A stretch of 64,000 nucleotides of DNA from Alisma plantago-aquatica. Taxonomy: Eukaryota; Streptophyta; Magnoliopsida; Alismatales; Alismataceae. The stretch covers positions 70,297,001 through 70,361,000 of the forward strand of contig OY856411.1 of NCBI GenBank assembly GCA_963693085.1. Direction: 5' to 3'. The notes under the pieces are model-generated. The model had not been told where the DNA came from, did no database searches, and worked only from the letters and a program-made list of their open reading frames with translations. Each line of letters starts with the position of its first letter. The stretch's first letter is position 1. The position numbers and the translations under genes are program-made. Shown here one piece after another: positions 34,356 through 45,545 of this stretch.

Positions 34356-35312
34356 ATGGCGAATTCTTCTAATAATGGTTCATCTGATGGTGACAGAGAT
34401 GTGGGTGCTGGGAGGGGTAAGAACCAAGCTGGTAAAAAGGGTCCAAATCTTGATTTTGCATGGGGGCATTGCCAACCCATGGGTGACAATAGACAACAAG
34501 TGGTTTGCAACTACTGCGACAAAAAGATTGGAGGTGGAGGAATTACTAGGTTCAAGGCACACATTGTTGGTGGGGATAACAATGTGGCCAAGTGCAAGAA
34601 ATGCCCTCAAGGAGTGAGGGATGACTTTATTGAAATGATGAAATCTAAGAAAGAAACACGTCAGCAACAGAAACAATTAGACCAGCTGTATGTGGATACC
34701 TTGTTTGGTTATAAGGGAGGACATGGTTCGTCTGCTGAGGAGGACTCTGATGTGGAATATCCCCCAGATTATGACACCCCCCAAGCCTGACGCATGTTTA
34801 GGAGGGCCCTGAGAGATTCTAGAGGTTTGCATGGGAAAAACAACAACATGATGAGTATAGAAGGGGAATTGGACCATCTGCTTATGAAGTTGGTGGTGGT
34901 AGTCGGGGTTCAGGGAGAACTATAGTTGATTCAACTGAGGATGACATGCCATCTGGTCAGGTGAAAAGAAAGAAGGGAGGCATTCCTTCATTGTTCAGAT
35001 CTGCTAGTACTGCAAGAGGAAGGTTGGGCTTAGATGTTGAAGAGCCAGGTATTAGAAAATCTCAACCAGCTCAACAGAGGTTGAAGGATATGTTCTATGG
35101 AGCAAAGAATAAAGTTGGAAAAGTTGTGGGAAAGTGTTTCTTTGCACATGGGATCCCAGCACATGTGGATTCTGAGCCATACTTGCAACACCTCTTGAGG
35201 ACTGCGGGGCAGCTGGCCCAGGTGTGAAAGCCCCAACTGCTTATGAGTTGATGAATGTTTACCTTCCTCAACATAAAGAAGAGATCAAGAAGTGGATTGA
35301 TGAAAAAAGGAG
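34356..35312 (+). pseudogene. hAT transposase exon with BED zinc finger
   Basis: ATG at 34356 follows TTGCAG and GTG. Residues about 30-90 form the BED finger: the FAWGHC start, VVCNYCDKKI, TRFKAHI and CKKCP supply the Cys and His ligands that bind DNA ends. An in-frame TGA at 34788 and a frameshift near 34822 interrupt it; the reading resumes (SGQVKRKKGGIPSLF, then FFAHGIPAHVDSEPY). A second shift near 35197 precedes GVKAPTAYELMNVYLPQHK. The exon ends at 35312 before GTATGAA. Confidence 0.85.
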
Positions 35313-35404
35313 GTATGAATGACATATTTTGTGATTTTTATTATTATATGAAAATTAGTGTTGAGAATTTGAGATTCATTTATTTATTGCATTACAAATT
35401 GTAG

Positions 35405-35727
35405 GTGGTCTGAATATGGAATTACGTTGATGTGTGATGGGTGGACATCGGGTAACCGAAAGCAAATAATCAACTTTTTAGCATACTGCAATGGTTCTAC
35501 AATTTTCCTTGGTTCCGTTGATGCATCTGATCATGTTCGGGATAGTAAGTACATCAAGAAGCAGATGAAGACATTTCTGAAAAATGTTGGGATGGAAAAT
35601 GTTATCCAAATAGTGACAGATAATGGGCCAAACTTCAAGAAAGCTGGGAAAGAGTTAATGAAGCAATATCCAATATATTGGACACCTTATGCAGCCCATT
35701 GCATCGACCTAATATTGAAAGATATAG
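35405..35727 (+). pseudogene. hAT transposase exon, DUF659-type region
   Basis: Starts after TTGTAG with codons for WSEYGITLMCDGWTSGNRKQ, a hallmark of this class including the first catalytic Asp (CDGW). Further on: VTDNGPNFKKAGKEL, with the second Asp, and YAAHCIDLILKDIG. It ends at 35727 before GTAATT. Open throughout. Confidence 0.88.
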
Positions 35728-35837
35728 GTAATTCAAAAGTTCAAATTCTATTACTTATACCTTCAAGATATATCTATGACTCTATTAATATAATCACTTT
35801 AGATTTAACCATCATTTCCATGTTTGAATTATTGTAG

Positions 35838-36347
35838 GGGGGCTGAGTCATGTGAAAGCAGTGGTTACTGAAGCTAGAACCATTACAAGTTTTATCTACA
35901 ACCACTCATTCTTATTGGCAGCAATGAGGAGGAAGGAATATTGTGGTGGTGACTTGATTAGGCCTGGAGACACAAGATTTGCTACTCATTTTTTAGCACT
36001 TCAGAGCCTTAAGGCCAAGAGAGATGGATTGAAGAAGTTATTTGCTAGTGTTGAGTGGAGTTCAATGAAGGAAAGTAGAACAACTCTGGGAGCAAAGATA
36101 GAAGAACTTGTAAATAATAGGAGTTTTTGGGATAAGATAACAAATCTGTTGAAAATAATGGAGCCAATTGTCAAAGTGCTGAGGTTAGTAGATGGAGATA
36201 AGTCACCCACCATTCCATGGTTGTATGAGGCCATGGTAAAATTAAAAGAGACCATAAAATTAGTGGCTCCCCGATCTCATGCCCAATATCTGTATATTAT
36301 TAAAGAAAGATGGGACAACATGTTAATGCATCCTTTGCACAAAGATG
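35838..36347 (+). pseudogene. hAT transposase exon, catalytic/insertion region
   Basis: Starts after TTGTAG; the first codons read GLSHVKAVVTEARTITSFIY. The line PGDTRFATHFLALQSL, conserved in this hAT branch, follows, then a helical stretch to MEPIVKVLRLVDGDKSP and RWDNMLMHPLHKDG. It ends before GTGAGT at 36348. Open throughout. Confidence 0.87.
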
Positions 36348-36419
36348 GTGAGTTACTTGTGACTTATAACTTGTTATTCATTATTTTGGAATAATTATGT
36401 TTCTCTCTCTCTCTAAATG

Positions 36420-36571
36420 CATGCTTATGCACCTTTACAACACATTATTTGAATCCACGATTCCAGTACAAATACAAATTGGGTTCAAATAGTGTCTTCA
36501 TTTCAGCGATAAAGGATGTGACAAATAGGCTTGTTACAACATCTGAGGAGAGACTGACTATAATGAATCAG
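36420..36571 (+). pseudogene. hAT transposase exon, YLNPRF region
   Basis: Contains HYLNPRFQYKYKLG and a helical segment ending in TIMNQ, before GTTTAA at 36572. The upstream border has a CT run but no AG where the acceptor is expected, so splicing into this exon is probably lost. Confidence 0.75.
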
Positions 36572-36670
36572 GTTTAATTCAGACCTTACATCATTTTATT
36601 ATGTAATACATAATTTTATTATGTAATTAGAATTGCATCCTAAAATTCAGCTTATTTTCCTTATATGCAG

Positions 36671-38145
36671 CTAAGACAATTCAGAGAAGGGTTGGGATGT
36701 TTTGCGCATCCAAATGTTGTTCAAGATAGGGATAAAAGCATTCCTTGTGAGTGGTGGTTGTGGCATGGCACAGGTTGTCCCAAGCTACAAAGATGGCTTT
36801 GAGAATTCTATCACAAACAGCTGTTGCTGGTGGATGTGAGAGGAATTGGTCCACGTTCAACCTTATTCACAGTAAAAGAAGGAATAGATTTGGGGTTTCT
36901 CATTTAAACGACTTGGTCTTCGTCCACTACAATATGAGATTGAGGGAAAAAGATCTTAGAGAACTAGAGTTCAAAGAAGTGGATCTCTCAGTTGTGCATG
37001 ATCCCATTGATATTGTGTACACCTTTTCCGACACCGATAATAATGATGAAGAAGATCCATTGCAAGAATGGATGAATGAGATTGGTGGTGCCCCAGTTTT
37101 AGATGGAGCTACGGGTATGCCAGATGAAACACTTGAAGAAACTTTTAAACCTGCTCGTGCTAAAGATCAACAAGAAGCACACGATGACCGCAGCCCCGTT
37201 CAAAGACTAGAGGAAGAGGATGCACATTTAAATGATGACATGGACACTGAAAGTGTTGTGAATGCTGAACTTGGTGGTGCTGCTACCAGATCTGGTTCCA
37301 AAAGCAAATTTTCATCATCAAAGTCTCCTTTTACTAGTGATGATGACGACAATGACGATGACAATGACGTTGGTCAAGGAGGTGGAGGTGGTGGTGGCAT
37401 TGAAGGATGGGAAGGATATACAAATGAAGATGATGATCTCCCTTATCTCACTGGCCTAAGGGCTGAATTTGCACCACCTGACCCTACTCAAACTCAATAC
37501 CCAATAGCTAAAAAGACATATAAAAGAAGGAAAAATCGAGGTCAAAAAGAGTATAGTGGTGCACTAGTACCAACACAACCTCCCCCTGGACCAGCACCAG
37601 CTCCTTAATACCAAAGTGGTTATTTTTCTGACTTAAGTGAATCAGTATCGGGCTTGAGTATTTCTGATAAGGAATCGTCATCTACTCTTGTTGATAGTAT
37701 TTTTGGATTTGGACCTTCACAACCACAACCACAACCCCTACCACCACAACAACCTCCTTATGGTTCCTATGGCTATGGAGAATCTGGTTTTGCTTATACT
37801 CCTTCTGGATATGATGCTAGTGGTGGTTATGTTTTCCCAGCCTATGGTTATGTTTTACCTACTGAAGGTGCTAGTGGTGGTTATGTTTTCCCAGCCTGTG
37901 GCTATGTCTATGGTGGCGAATCTAGTGCATCATCATCATTGCCTCCTACAGTTCCTAGTATTGACGATCAGGAGAAAGATCTTATGGAATTTTTTCCAAA
38001 ACATGGGATGCTGAAGAATGTGTATGGTCAAATATATTTAGACCATGTTGAGATATACAATCGCGTCTATAGGCATCATTTGAGCTGGAAGGATTATGTA
38101 GATCGGATTAATGAAGTTGTGTATGGACAACCACAACCACAATAA
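36671..38145 (+). pseudogene. hAT transposase last exon, dimerisation region and Gly/Tyr-rich tail
   Basis: Starts after ATGCAG: LRQFREGLGCFAHPNVVQ then WW, the entry to the hAT dimerisation domain. A frameshift near 36785 moves to the frame with ILSQTAVAGGCERNWSTF and NRFGVSHLNDLVFVHYN, the conserved core. An acidic linker with Asp runs follows (about 37330-37440), then a Pro-rich end and TAA at 37606. The same frame continues open past that stop to 38145 with a Pro/Gln, Ser/Gly/Tyr-rich repeat region (GGYVFPAYGYV and near copies), so the stop is probably an acquired nonsense mutation. Confidence 0.8.
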
Positions 38146-38851
38146 CAACCAACAAGACACTCAAGCTTCAACTTGTGCAGGTATGGAGTGCAGTGTACTA
38201 CAATAATGTATGGGAAATTGGGAATACTACTATTATTGCATGTTTTTAAGTTTCTACTTCATAAACTTGGATTGTATACTTGTAGTAACTACTAACTAGT
38301 AAGTTTTAATTGAAGTTGTAACTTGTAAGTTTTGATTTCCTTAATACTTGCTCACAATCAGATGATCAGATCAACATTGCTTATGTACAGCCTGTCATCC
38401 CACCTAGATGTCCTACCATACTAGACCATATTTTCTTTGTATATGTTTGTGTCTTTAAGTATATATATCGTGCTTGCAAACTATAATGACTTAACTAATT
38501 CATTTCACTATCAAAATTGACATCGAAATCCCCATCGAAACAGTTTAGCTTTCTTCACTCACTCATGAGGAGACCCCCCAACATATCCAATATGAAATAT
38601 TATTGCATATTTGAGTAGATCTAGACTAGTAGATGCTTCTGGTAAATTTCATCAAATAACTCATTAATTTGGCCGTCGAAATTCCAGGAACACTTCTGTC
38701 GAAATTTCTATTTCTGTGGCCACCGAAACGGCGTCGAAATCGGACATTTTCTTCTTTGATTTAGATAATTTGGATCAGAATCGGATGGGAAACTAAAATG
38801 GGAAAGGATTGACACACTTTTTTGATTGGGAAATAAGAAGCCCAAAAGTTT
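38146..38851. other. Downstream flank of the hAT gene
   Basis: No coding homology. Several TCGAAA/CGTCGAAAT motifs (38520-38750) resemble those in the nearby MITE and in 33150-33310 upstream of the hAT gene; they could be subterminal motifs of the hAT element but do not pair into clear terminal repeats. Confidence 0.4.
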
Positions 38852-38860
38852 GTGCCAAAC

Positions 38861-39357
38861 CATGTTTAAAATGTCGATTTCGATGCCGTTTCTGATGGTT
38901 CAAAAACAAAAATCTACAGAAATTTCGATCGAAATTTTCGATATTTCCGCTTATTTCCACACAAGATTTCGGCGCAAATCTGGATGATTTTGATGACCAA
39001 ATAAAGGAATTAAGTCATAAAATTTTACCATGATGATCTACATACATAAATACACCTAATTATGAAATAATATCATGTGTCGGTATAGGGTGGGGGCTCC
39101 TACATTTTTTAGTGAAAATACACAACTATTTCGATCAGGATTTTGATGATGCAATGTATACATACTTATATTCTTATGCAATAGCATGTTAGATCTTCTA
39201 TTTTGGATTAAATTAACTCAGGGGCTCTCCCAAATTTATTTAGGCTTTTTAAGAAATTTTCAAATTTTTTTAATACAATTAAAATTCAAAAATTTCGGCT
39301 ATTTGGATTGTCCATTTTGATGTCTGGTACCGATCGAAACCGAAATTTTAAACCATG
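38861..39357. mobile_element. Mutator-type MITE with 9-bp target duplication
   Basis: 497 bp flanked by perfect GTGCCAAAC (38852-38860 and 39358-39366). Left end CATGTTTAAAATGTCGATTT and the complement of the right end CATGGTTTAAAATTTCGGTT form an imperfect inverted repeat of about 30 bp. A 9-bp duplication is the Mutator signature. The interior is AT-rich with several TTTCGA/TCGAAA motifs and no coding capacity. Confidence 0.85.
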
Positions 39358-39366
39358 GTGCCAAAC

Positions 39367-41579
39367 CACCTTTGGATTCAGAGTTTCCCGGATGTAAGGT
39401 ACTCCATATTTTTTTTAGTTTGGCCCTTAACTTCATTAAAATGAGAATTTATCAAAAGTTGGATTCATGTGGAATGTGGACTTTAATCGAATTCTCATTT
39501 ATAGGAACCCCAAGAAAATTAGTCTAGGTTGATATCAGACACCACTATATCTTCTTGGGGGGAACTACTTTGGATCGCACATTCTTACAATATGTCACAT
39601 ATTCATAATGCTTTTAGTGCATATGTAACGGGATAATCATATATCATCTTAACGTCTGTTTATAGTTTTTGTGAAATCAAATATGTTGTTAATTAAAATA
39701 AATAAACAAATACATTGAATCTCCTGAAGGCATCCTCGTCCATCACCCCATCCCCAAGATAAAATGTTTATGTAACAATAAAATATTAGGACAACAATGT
39801 AAGACCTCCACAAGGATAAAATATATTGAAGGGTTTGTTTCCTAAAACCACAACCTTTACCTCGGTATGTAGCACCATTTCAAGATTATCTGTAAAATAT
39901 GGTTGAACCTAGTGTTTGGCTTGATTATATCATATGGACCATTTTTTTTGAAATAACTATACTGCCACCATGTGGCCAACCTCAACATGGTTAGAAGTGA
40001 GGCTCAGATGATGATTGTGAATAGCTATTCTACCATTACCGCCACATATTTGTTCTTCCTTTCCAGCCTAGAGCCTCTCCCGCATACACCACCCAGCCAC
40101 CATCACCCCCTTGCTCTCCTCATGCCTCCTCTTCCATGCCAGCAGCCAGTGGGCTGAGAAAATAATTGCTACCTTAGGTGATCTCCCAATAGCTAGTGGT
40201 GAGCAAAGCCCCATTGGCTTCTGACGGAGGGGAGGGGAGGCAGGGTAGGGTCCAGGAGAACAAGAGGGATTGCAACAGGGGATGGCAAAAATATGGTACA
40301 GGGGACAGAAATGAACAATGCAGAAGACAGAAGGAAGTGGCAGTAGGGAGAGTGTTGATGCATACAGTGGGTGGGAGGGCAAGGAGTCAACAACAACAGA
40401 TGGCAGAGGGGGGTTCTGGTTGGGGAGAAAGAGCCGCCCATCAGGGAAGGCTAGAGTATGGAATCTCAAACATATCCCACATGCCATTTTAAACCCAAAC
40501 ACTTGATTGTTAAGTATTGACGTATTCGAATATTATATCTGATTGTTGAACTAACAGTGTTATTTTAAATCGAATGGAAGGGCCACTCTCAGTAGTTAGT
40601 AATCTCCAATGACTTGAACGAAACAATCGATACTGATCAGAAAATTGCAAGTTGGGGTTGAACTTGAATTGATCCAATGAACTAAACACTTCTTGTTAAT
40701 TCCCTAACTGATCATCTAGATTAGATTTTTAAGTAATATCATCTTTGATGAGTGAAAATATAACCGTGAAAGTATATAAATTGACCAATGGAATGGACAT
40801 GTCACTTGGTCCCATTAACAGATTTTGTCGAGCCATAGAAAACAAGAATATGAGAATGTAGGTAGTATGGAAGAAAATTATTACTTTGAAGAGTCATCTT
40901 AGCAATTTTGACTCCTTATTGGAAAGTCTACAGTGAGCCTTCTGTTTAAGTGGCATAATTTTCTTATAACACTCATAAAGGGCAAATCATTTTTCACCAC
41001 ACAAGCTTATTTGAATTCAGTATTTTTTATGCCTAACAAAAATATTAAACCAGATGTTCACTTGGAGATAACATTTACATTTTTCATGACTAGATAGTCC
41101 TTATAATGAAATTGCTAAACTGAACGTAGCACAAAATAAACTGGCAAAATGCTTACCTATCCATTATTGTGAGGAGTTGTTCCTGACATCGTGCCCGTTC
41201 AAGTTAACAAGAAGGCAGAAAGTTGAACACCAAGGGGCAGAGAAGTTTTGTGCTTTTCAATCTTCATAAACTGCATTTAAGATCGATGGTCACCTTCATG
41301 CAGGAAAAAATCAGCCCTCTTTTGATTTGGTTACACTAGTTTTTCTCTGGGTCTATAGAGTATGTTTTGAGTCTTGATCAGAGCTATTATGATCAGGGTT
41401 TCATCACTGCATCACAAATCCACAATGGTAATATGTGTCATTTTCTGCCATAGTAAAGCTTCTACATCTAGTGTCCCTAGACTGTAAGCAGGAGTTGCTA
41501 CTTTGACTCACGAGATTTTCACATGATATGACATCGATGTGCTAACATTGGTATATAATGTAGTACGATATGTAATAGC
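39367..41579. other. Intergenic stretch without recognised features
   Basis: Mostly AT-rich DNA. Frames at 40068-40506 on both strands arise from a purine-rich run (40200-40440) and have no domain homology. The right end is the original target of the large retrotransposon at 41580. Confidence 0.5.
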
Positions 41580-42769
41580 TGTAACACCCCTGACCTGGGT
41601 TATGAACTAACCCTAGAAGTTTTGCCTAAATATGTAATTAATATACTTGTGAACACTCCCTGGCATGTAACTAAGTTCCTCAGGAACATTTATTTTCAAT
41701 ATTGCTGCTTTTTGTATAAAGTTGTGGCATTGTGTTGTATGCAGGGACCCATGTGCAAATTACCCAGTTTAAGGGTTGAACTTGCAAAATTCACAAGATG
41801 AGATGTATCTCTGATGTTGAAACATCATGAGGATGCCTATGATGAAGTTTGAGGGATTTCCCAAGCTTGAGCACCAAGGTGCAGCTGTGGAAGCAATCCC
41901 CACGCTTAGAAACCCTAATTTGGGGTAAAGTGCAATTTACCCAAATTGAGGGATCCAACTTGTAATTCTTAATATATAGAACATCTTTTATGACTCTTGA
42001 CATCATTTAGAGTAGAAATGATGAAATGGATACATCATTTAATAAAAAGATGAGAAATATGATCTTTGTGATAGAAATCACCTAAAATGGGTATGAAATC
42101 CTTTCATGTATGTACCCTAGTTGAAGGTTGGATTTCTTTACCCTTAGATCTAGAGTTTTCATGAAACTTGCACAAGGATTGATGAGTGAGACGTGCCTTT
42201 GAGCAAGGAGGGACCCAGATGTGATTTCCAATCTTGTGAGGTCCTTAGGGTGTAAAAGAGGCTAAAGTATAAAAGCCCTTTTCCCTTGCAATTGAGTGAA
42301 CGATCCTTCCTTTCCTTCATTCTCTTCCTTTCTTGCTCAAACGACCAAGGATAGCTCTGGAGCTCAGGGGGGGACGACCAACCTGTTCTAGGTAAGAGAA
42401 CCCCACCTTCTAGCTCGAATTCATGGAGGAATTCACTTTCTAAGGTTGGTTTTATGGTTAGCTTACTTAGTCTTCTTGTTCTAGCCAACCAAAGCAACGT
42501 TTCCTTGGAGTTTTCACCCCTGACCAAGTTGTGGAAGCTCAAGGACGCCATTAAAAGCTTGGAGCTTGAAGGCTTGGAGCTCTAAGATCAACCTTTAGGC
42601 GGGTTTTATAACTCTAAACTTTTGCTTTATAAGTATGCTTTATTCTTGCAATTTACTTGGTAAAATCTCCTTCTACCACCCTTCTTCCTTGCACGTTTGC
42701 AAGCAAATCAGTGGAGAAACCGACCTTGCTAGAGGTTGAAGATGAGGGGCGTGATTCCCTATGTTACTT

Positions 42770-43970
42770 TTTCAAACGACCTTGGACCCTTTTGGTCCAA
42801 ACGGTTGCAAACCGTTTGGGTTCAAACGGTTTCAAACCGTTTGCTCTCAAACGGTCTTGCAAGACCGTTTGGATCGAAACGGTCTCAAGACCGTTTGAAA
42901 GAGTTGACCAAGGGACGACCGTTTGAGGGTCTGTTCCTAACATATTGAATTTCATCTCTGCAAAGAATCAGAGTCTAATTCTTAACCGATTGAGAGTTGA
43001 AGGCACTTCAACATGAAACCCTAATCGGGTGAAAAAGTGCTGATTTAACATATAGATCTTGTTGAGTTTTGGGTTGAAGGACCCAAACGGTCTCAAGACC
43101 ATTTGGGGATTCCTCCAAACGGTCCTAAGACCGTTTGGGCATAACCCAAGACCGTTTGAAGGTCTAGGGTTGAGTTAATCTAATGGTTTGAGGGTCCAAT
43201 TGTAGGGAATTGATGAATTGATGAAAGTTGTTGATTTTGACCTAATTGGACTTCAACCTTAGTCAAAACGACTTGGATTTTGGTCAAACTTTGGGCAAAC
43301 GGTCTCAAGACCGTTTGTATGATGTCCAAACGACCTCAAGACCGTTTGGGCCAAGTTTGAGCCCAATTGGAGGTCAATTGATAGGTTCAACCTTGAATTG
43401 ATTCACATTGTTGAACATTGATGACCAATCGATTTGAAACCCTAATTGAGGAGGATTGAACCCTAATTGGCTTGCAATTGAGGGTCAACTGGATGTCTAA
43501 GTGGTTAAGGCTAACCCTAATTGACTCAATTTATAAGTGGTTAGCATAGCTTTAACCAATTGAGGGCTTCAACACACATATCCATGAACATTGGTGACTT
43601 TTGAACCCCTTTGGAGGTCCAAACGGTTTGAGCCCATTTGGACCAAACGGTCTCAAGACCGTTTGGATCCAAACGGTATCAAGACCGTTTGAGACCAAAC
43701 GGTCTCAAGACCATTTGGGCTCAAACGACCTCAAGACCGTTTGGGCTCAAACGACCTCAAGGTCGATTGGTCCAAACGACCTCAAACCGATTGAAGCCCC
43801 AAACGGTCTGGAAGTCAACCCTTCCAAATGGTGTTCACATCCAAACGGTCTCAAGACCGTTTGGATCCAAACGGTCTCAAGACCGTTTGGGGTCAAACGG
43901 TCTCAAGACCGTTTGGGTGGTTGAAACCGTTTGAAGGTTGAAACCGTTTGAAGATTGGTGATGGTTTGTA
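42770..43970. repeat. AAACGGTCTCAAGACCGTTT palindrome array, 5' LTR
   Basis: About 15-20 palindromes with arms AAACGGTCT and AGACCGTTT (often CC before and GG after, making 11-bp arms) around a two-base centre, plus variants with ACGGTT or ACGACC. Clusters lie at 42797-42910, 43084-43170, 43298-43350 and 43618-43950. Confidence 0.94.
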
Positions 43971-45096
43971 CTTAACCATTTGATGATGTAATCAGTTCAA
44001 TGGTGATCCAATCTAAACCCTAATGGTAACCTAGATCATTAAGGGACTATGTGATTAGTGAGTTAACCCATGATGGTGATCATGTGGCAAATTACCAAAA
44101 TACCCTTGAGGGGTCTAAAGGGATAAAACCTTGTTCTAATCAAACCCTAATCACATGATGTTGATGTTTTTGCTTATGTTAGTCAAAGGAGACTTATCTC
44201 AACCTGATCTAGAGTGGTGTTGCCACCATCTACTAGTGAGAGGAGAGAGAAAGTATTTTCTAGAGAGAGAAAGTATCCTAGAGAGAGAAAGTACCCTTTT
44301 TAAGGTGGAAACTCTGGTGAGATACTTCAATTACATATGAATGTGCATGTTTAGGGAATGACCCACCTATGTGAGGTCATGGAAACCCTATTTATAATAT
44401 CTAATGGATCTTAATCCTAAATAAGAGCCTTAATGATGATGTTTCTCTTACATAATGATGTAATGAGTACAATTCACCATGGAGTGAATAGTAAACCCTA
44501 AGTTTAGGGTGAAGACATGAAAGATGAATAGTAAACCCTAATTCAATTGAATAAAACCCTAATTGATGACTAGTTGAGGGTTAGTTAAGGGTCAAATCAG
44601 TTGAAGGTTGACCTATTTAACTCAATTGAAGTATGAGGGTAGGTCCAATTGATGACTGGTTCCATGAATCCAATGATTGAAGGAATCAACATTGGAAACC
44701 CTAATTCAATTGGATGCTTTATGTAATGGAGGCCCAATGTGATTGAATCTCTTGAGAATTAAGATGATGAATGATCCATTAACCCAATGATGATTAGTAA
44801 TGATAAACAAATAAAGTACAAAGGTTGAAACCCTAACAGTATCTAAGGGACTAGTACCAATTAAGGAATGAATCCCTAATTGCTATTTGGACCAATGACT
44901 TGATACACTACGTTAAGCAGAGTTGTATGCTCTTGATTGAAGGGTTGATATGACCTAATAAATTTGAGATGATGTTAACATGAATTCATACATGAATATG
45001 ATTCATGTGGTGATTAAGGGTATGATCCTTGAGAAGAGAGATCATGAAACTCTAATCATGTTTATAAACCCTAATTGACAGGGATTTTGGGTTTTA

Positions 45097-45240
45097 ACCC
45101 TAGTTGAGGGTAATTCCATGTGAACCCTAGTTGAGGGTAATTCCATATGAATCCCTAGTTGAGGGTAATTCCATGTGAAACCCTAGTTGAGGGTGATTCC
45201 ATGTGAATCCCTAGTTGAGGGTAATTCCATGTGAAACCCT
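45097..45240. repeat. ~28-bp tandem repeat, 5' LTR
   Basis: About five to six units of CCCTAGTTGAGGGTAATTCC with an ATGTGAA-type link. The same array is at about 53229-53370 in the 3' LTR. Confidence 0.9.
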
Positions 45241-45289
45241 AATTAAGAATGCATCTTTAATTGTTGAATTGTTTACTATTATCTGTTGA

Positions 45290-45545
45290 ATGAACCATGC
45301 AGGTTGTTATGAGATGATGGGCATAACCAGGTAGGGAATGCCATGTTATATTAATGAACCATGCATGTTTTTATAAGATGATGGGCATATCCAGGTAGGG
45401 AATGCCATGTTATATTAATGAACCATGCAGGTTGTTATGAGATGATGGGCATATCCAGGTAGGGAATGCCATGTTATATTAATGAACCATGCAGGTTGTT
45501 ATGAGATAATGGGCATATCCAGGTTTGGAATGCCATGTTATATTC
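45290..45545. repeat. 64-bp tandem repeat x4, 5' LTR
   Basis: Four units start ATGAACCATGCAGGTTG-like at 45290, 45354, 45418 and 45482. The same array occupies about 53423-53678 in the 3' LTR. Confidence 0.93.

Larger units (their letters stand above)
33340..38145 (+). pseudogene. hAT-superfamily transposase gene, decayed, with introns
   Basis: The plus strand encodes in order a BED zinc finger, a DUF659-type region, the RNase-H-like catalytic region and the hAT C-terminal dimerisation region, split by introns with GT/AG borders. A likely 5' untranslated exon ends at 33454 (GAG then GTATGT) and joins the coding exon at 34353. Lesions: in-frame TGA at 34788, frameshifts near 34822, 35197 and 36785, in-frame TAA at 37606, and one exon without a visible AG acceptor near 36417. 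Terminal inverted repeats and an 8-bp duplication were not found, so it may be an old transposon or a once host-adopted gene. Confidence 0.85.

Noticed and set aside
42797..43925. CRISPR-like look of regularly repeated palindromic units
   Set aside because: Spacing is irregular, there are no unique spacers of constant size, no cas genes, and the context is a plant LTR present in two copies.
43601..43934. Plus-strand frames over the palindrome array in both LTRs
   Set aside because: Two overlapping registers encode the same periodic pattern, as expected from the repeat; frame lengths differ between the two LTR copies.
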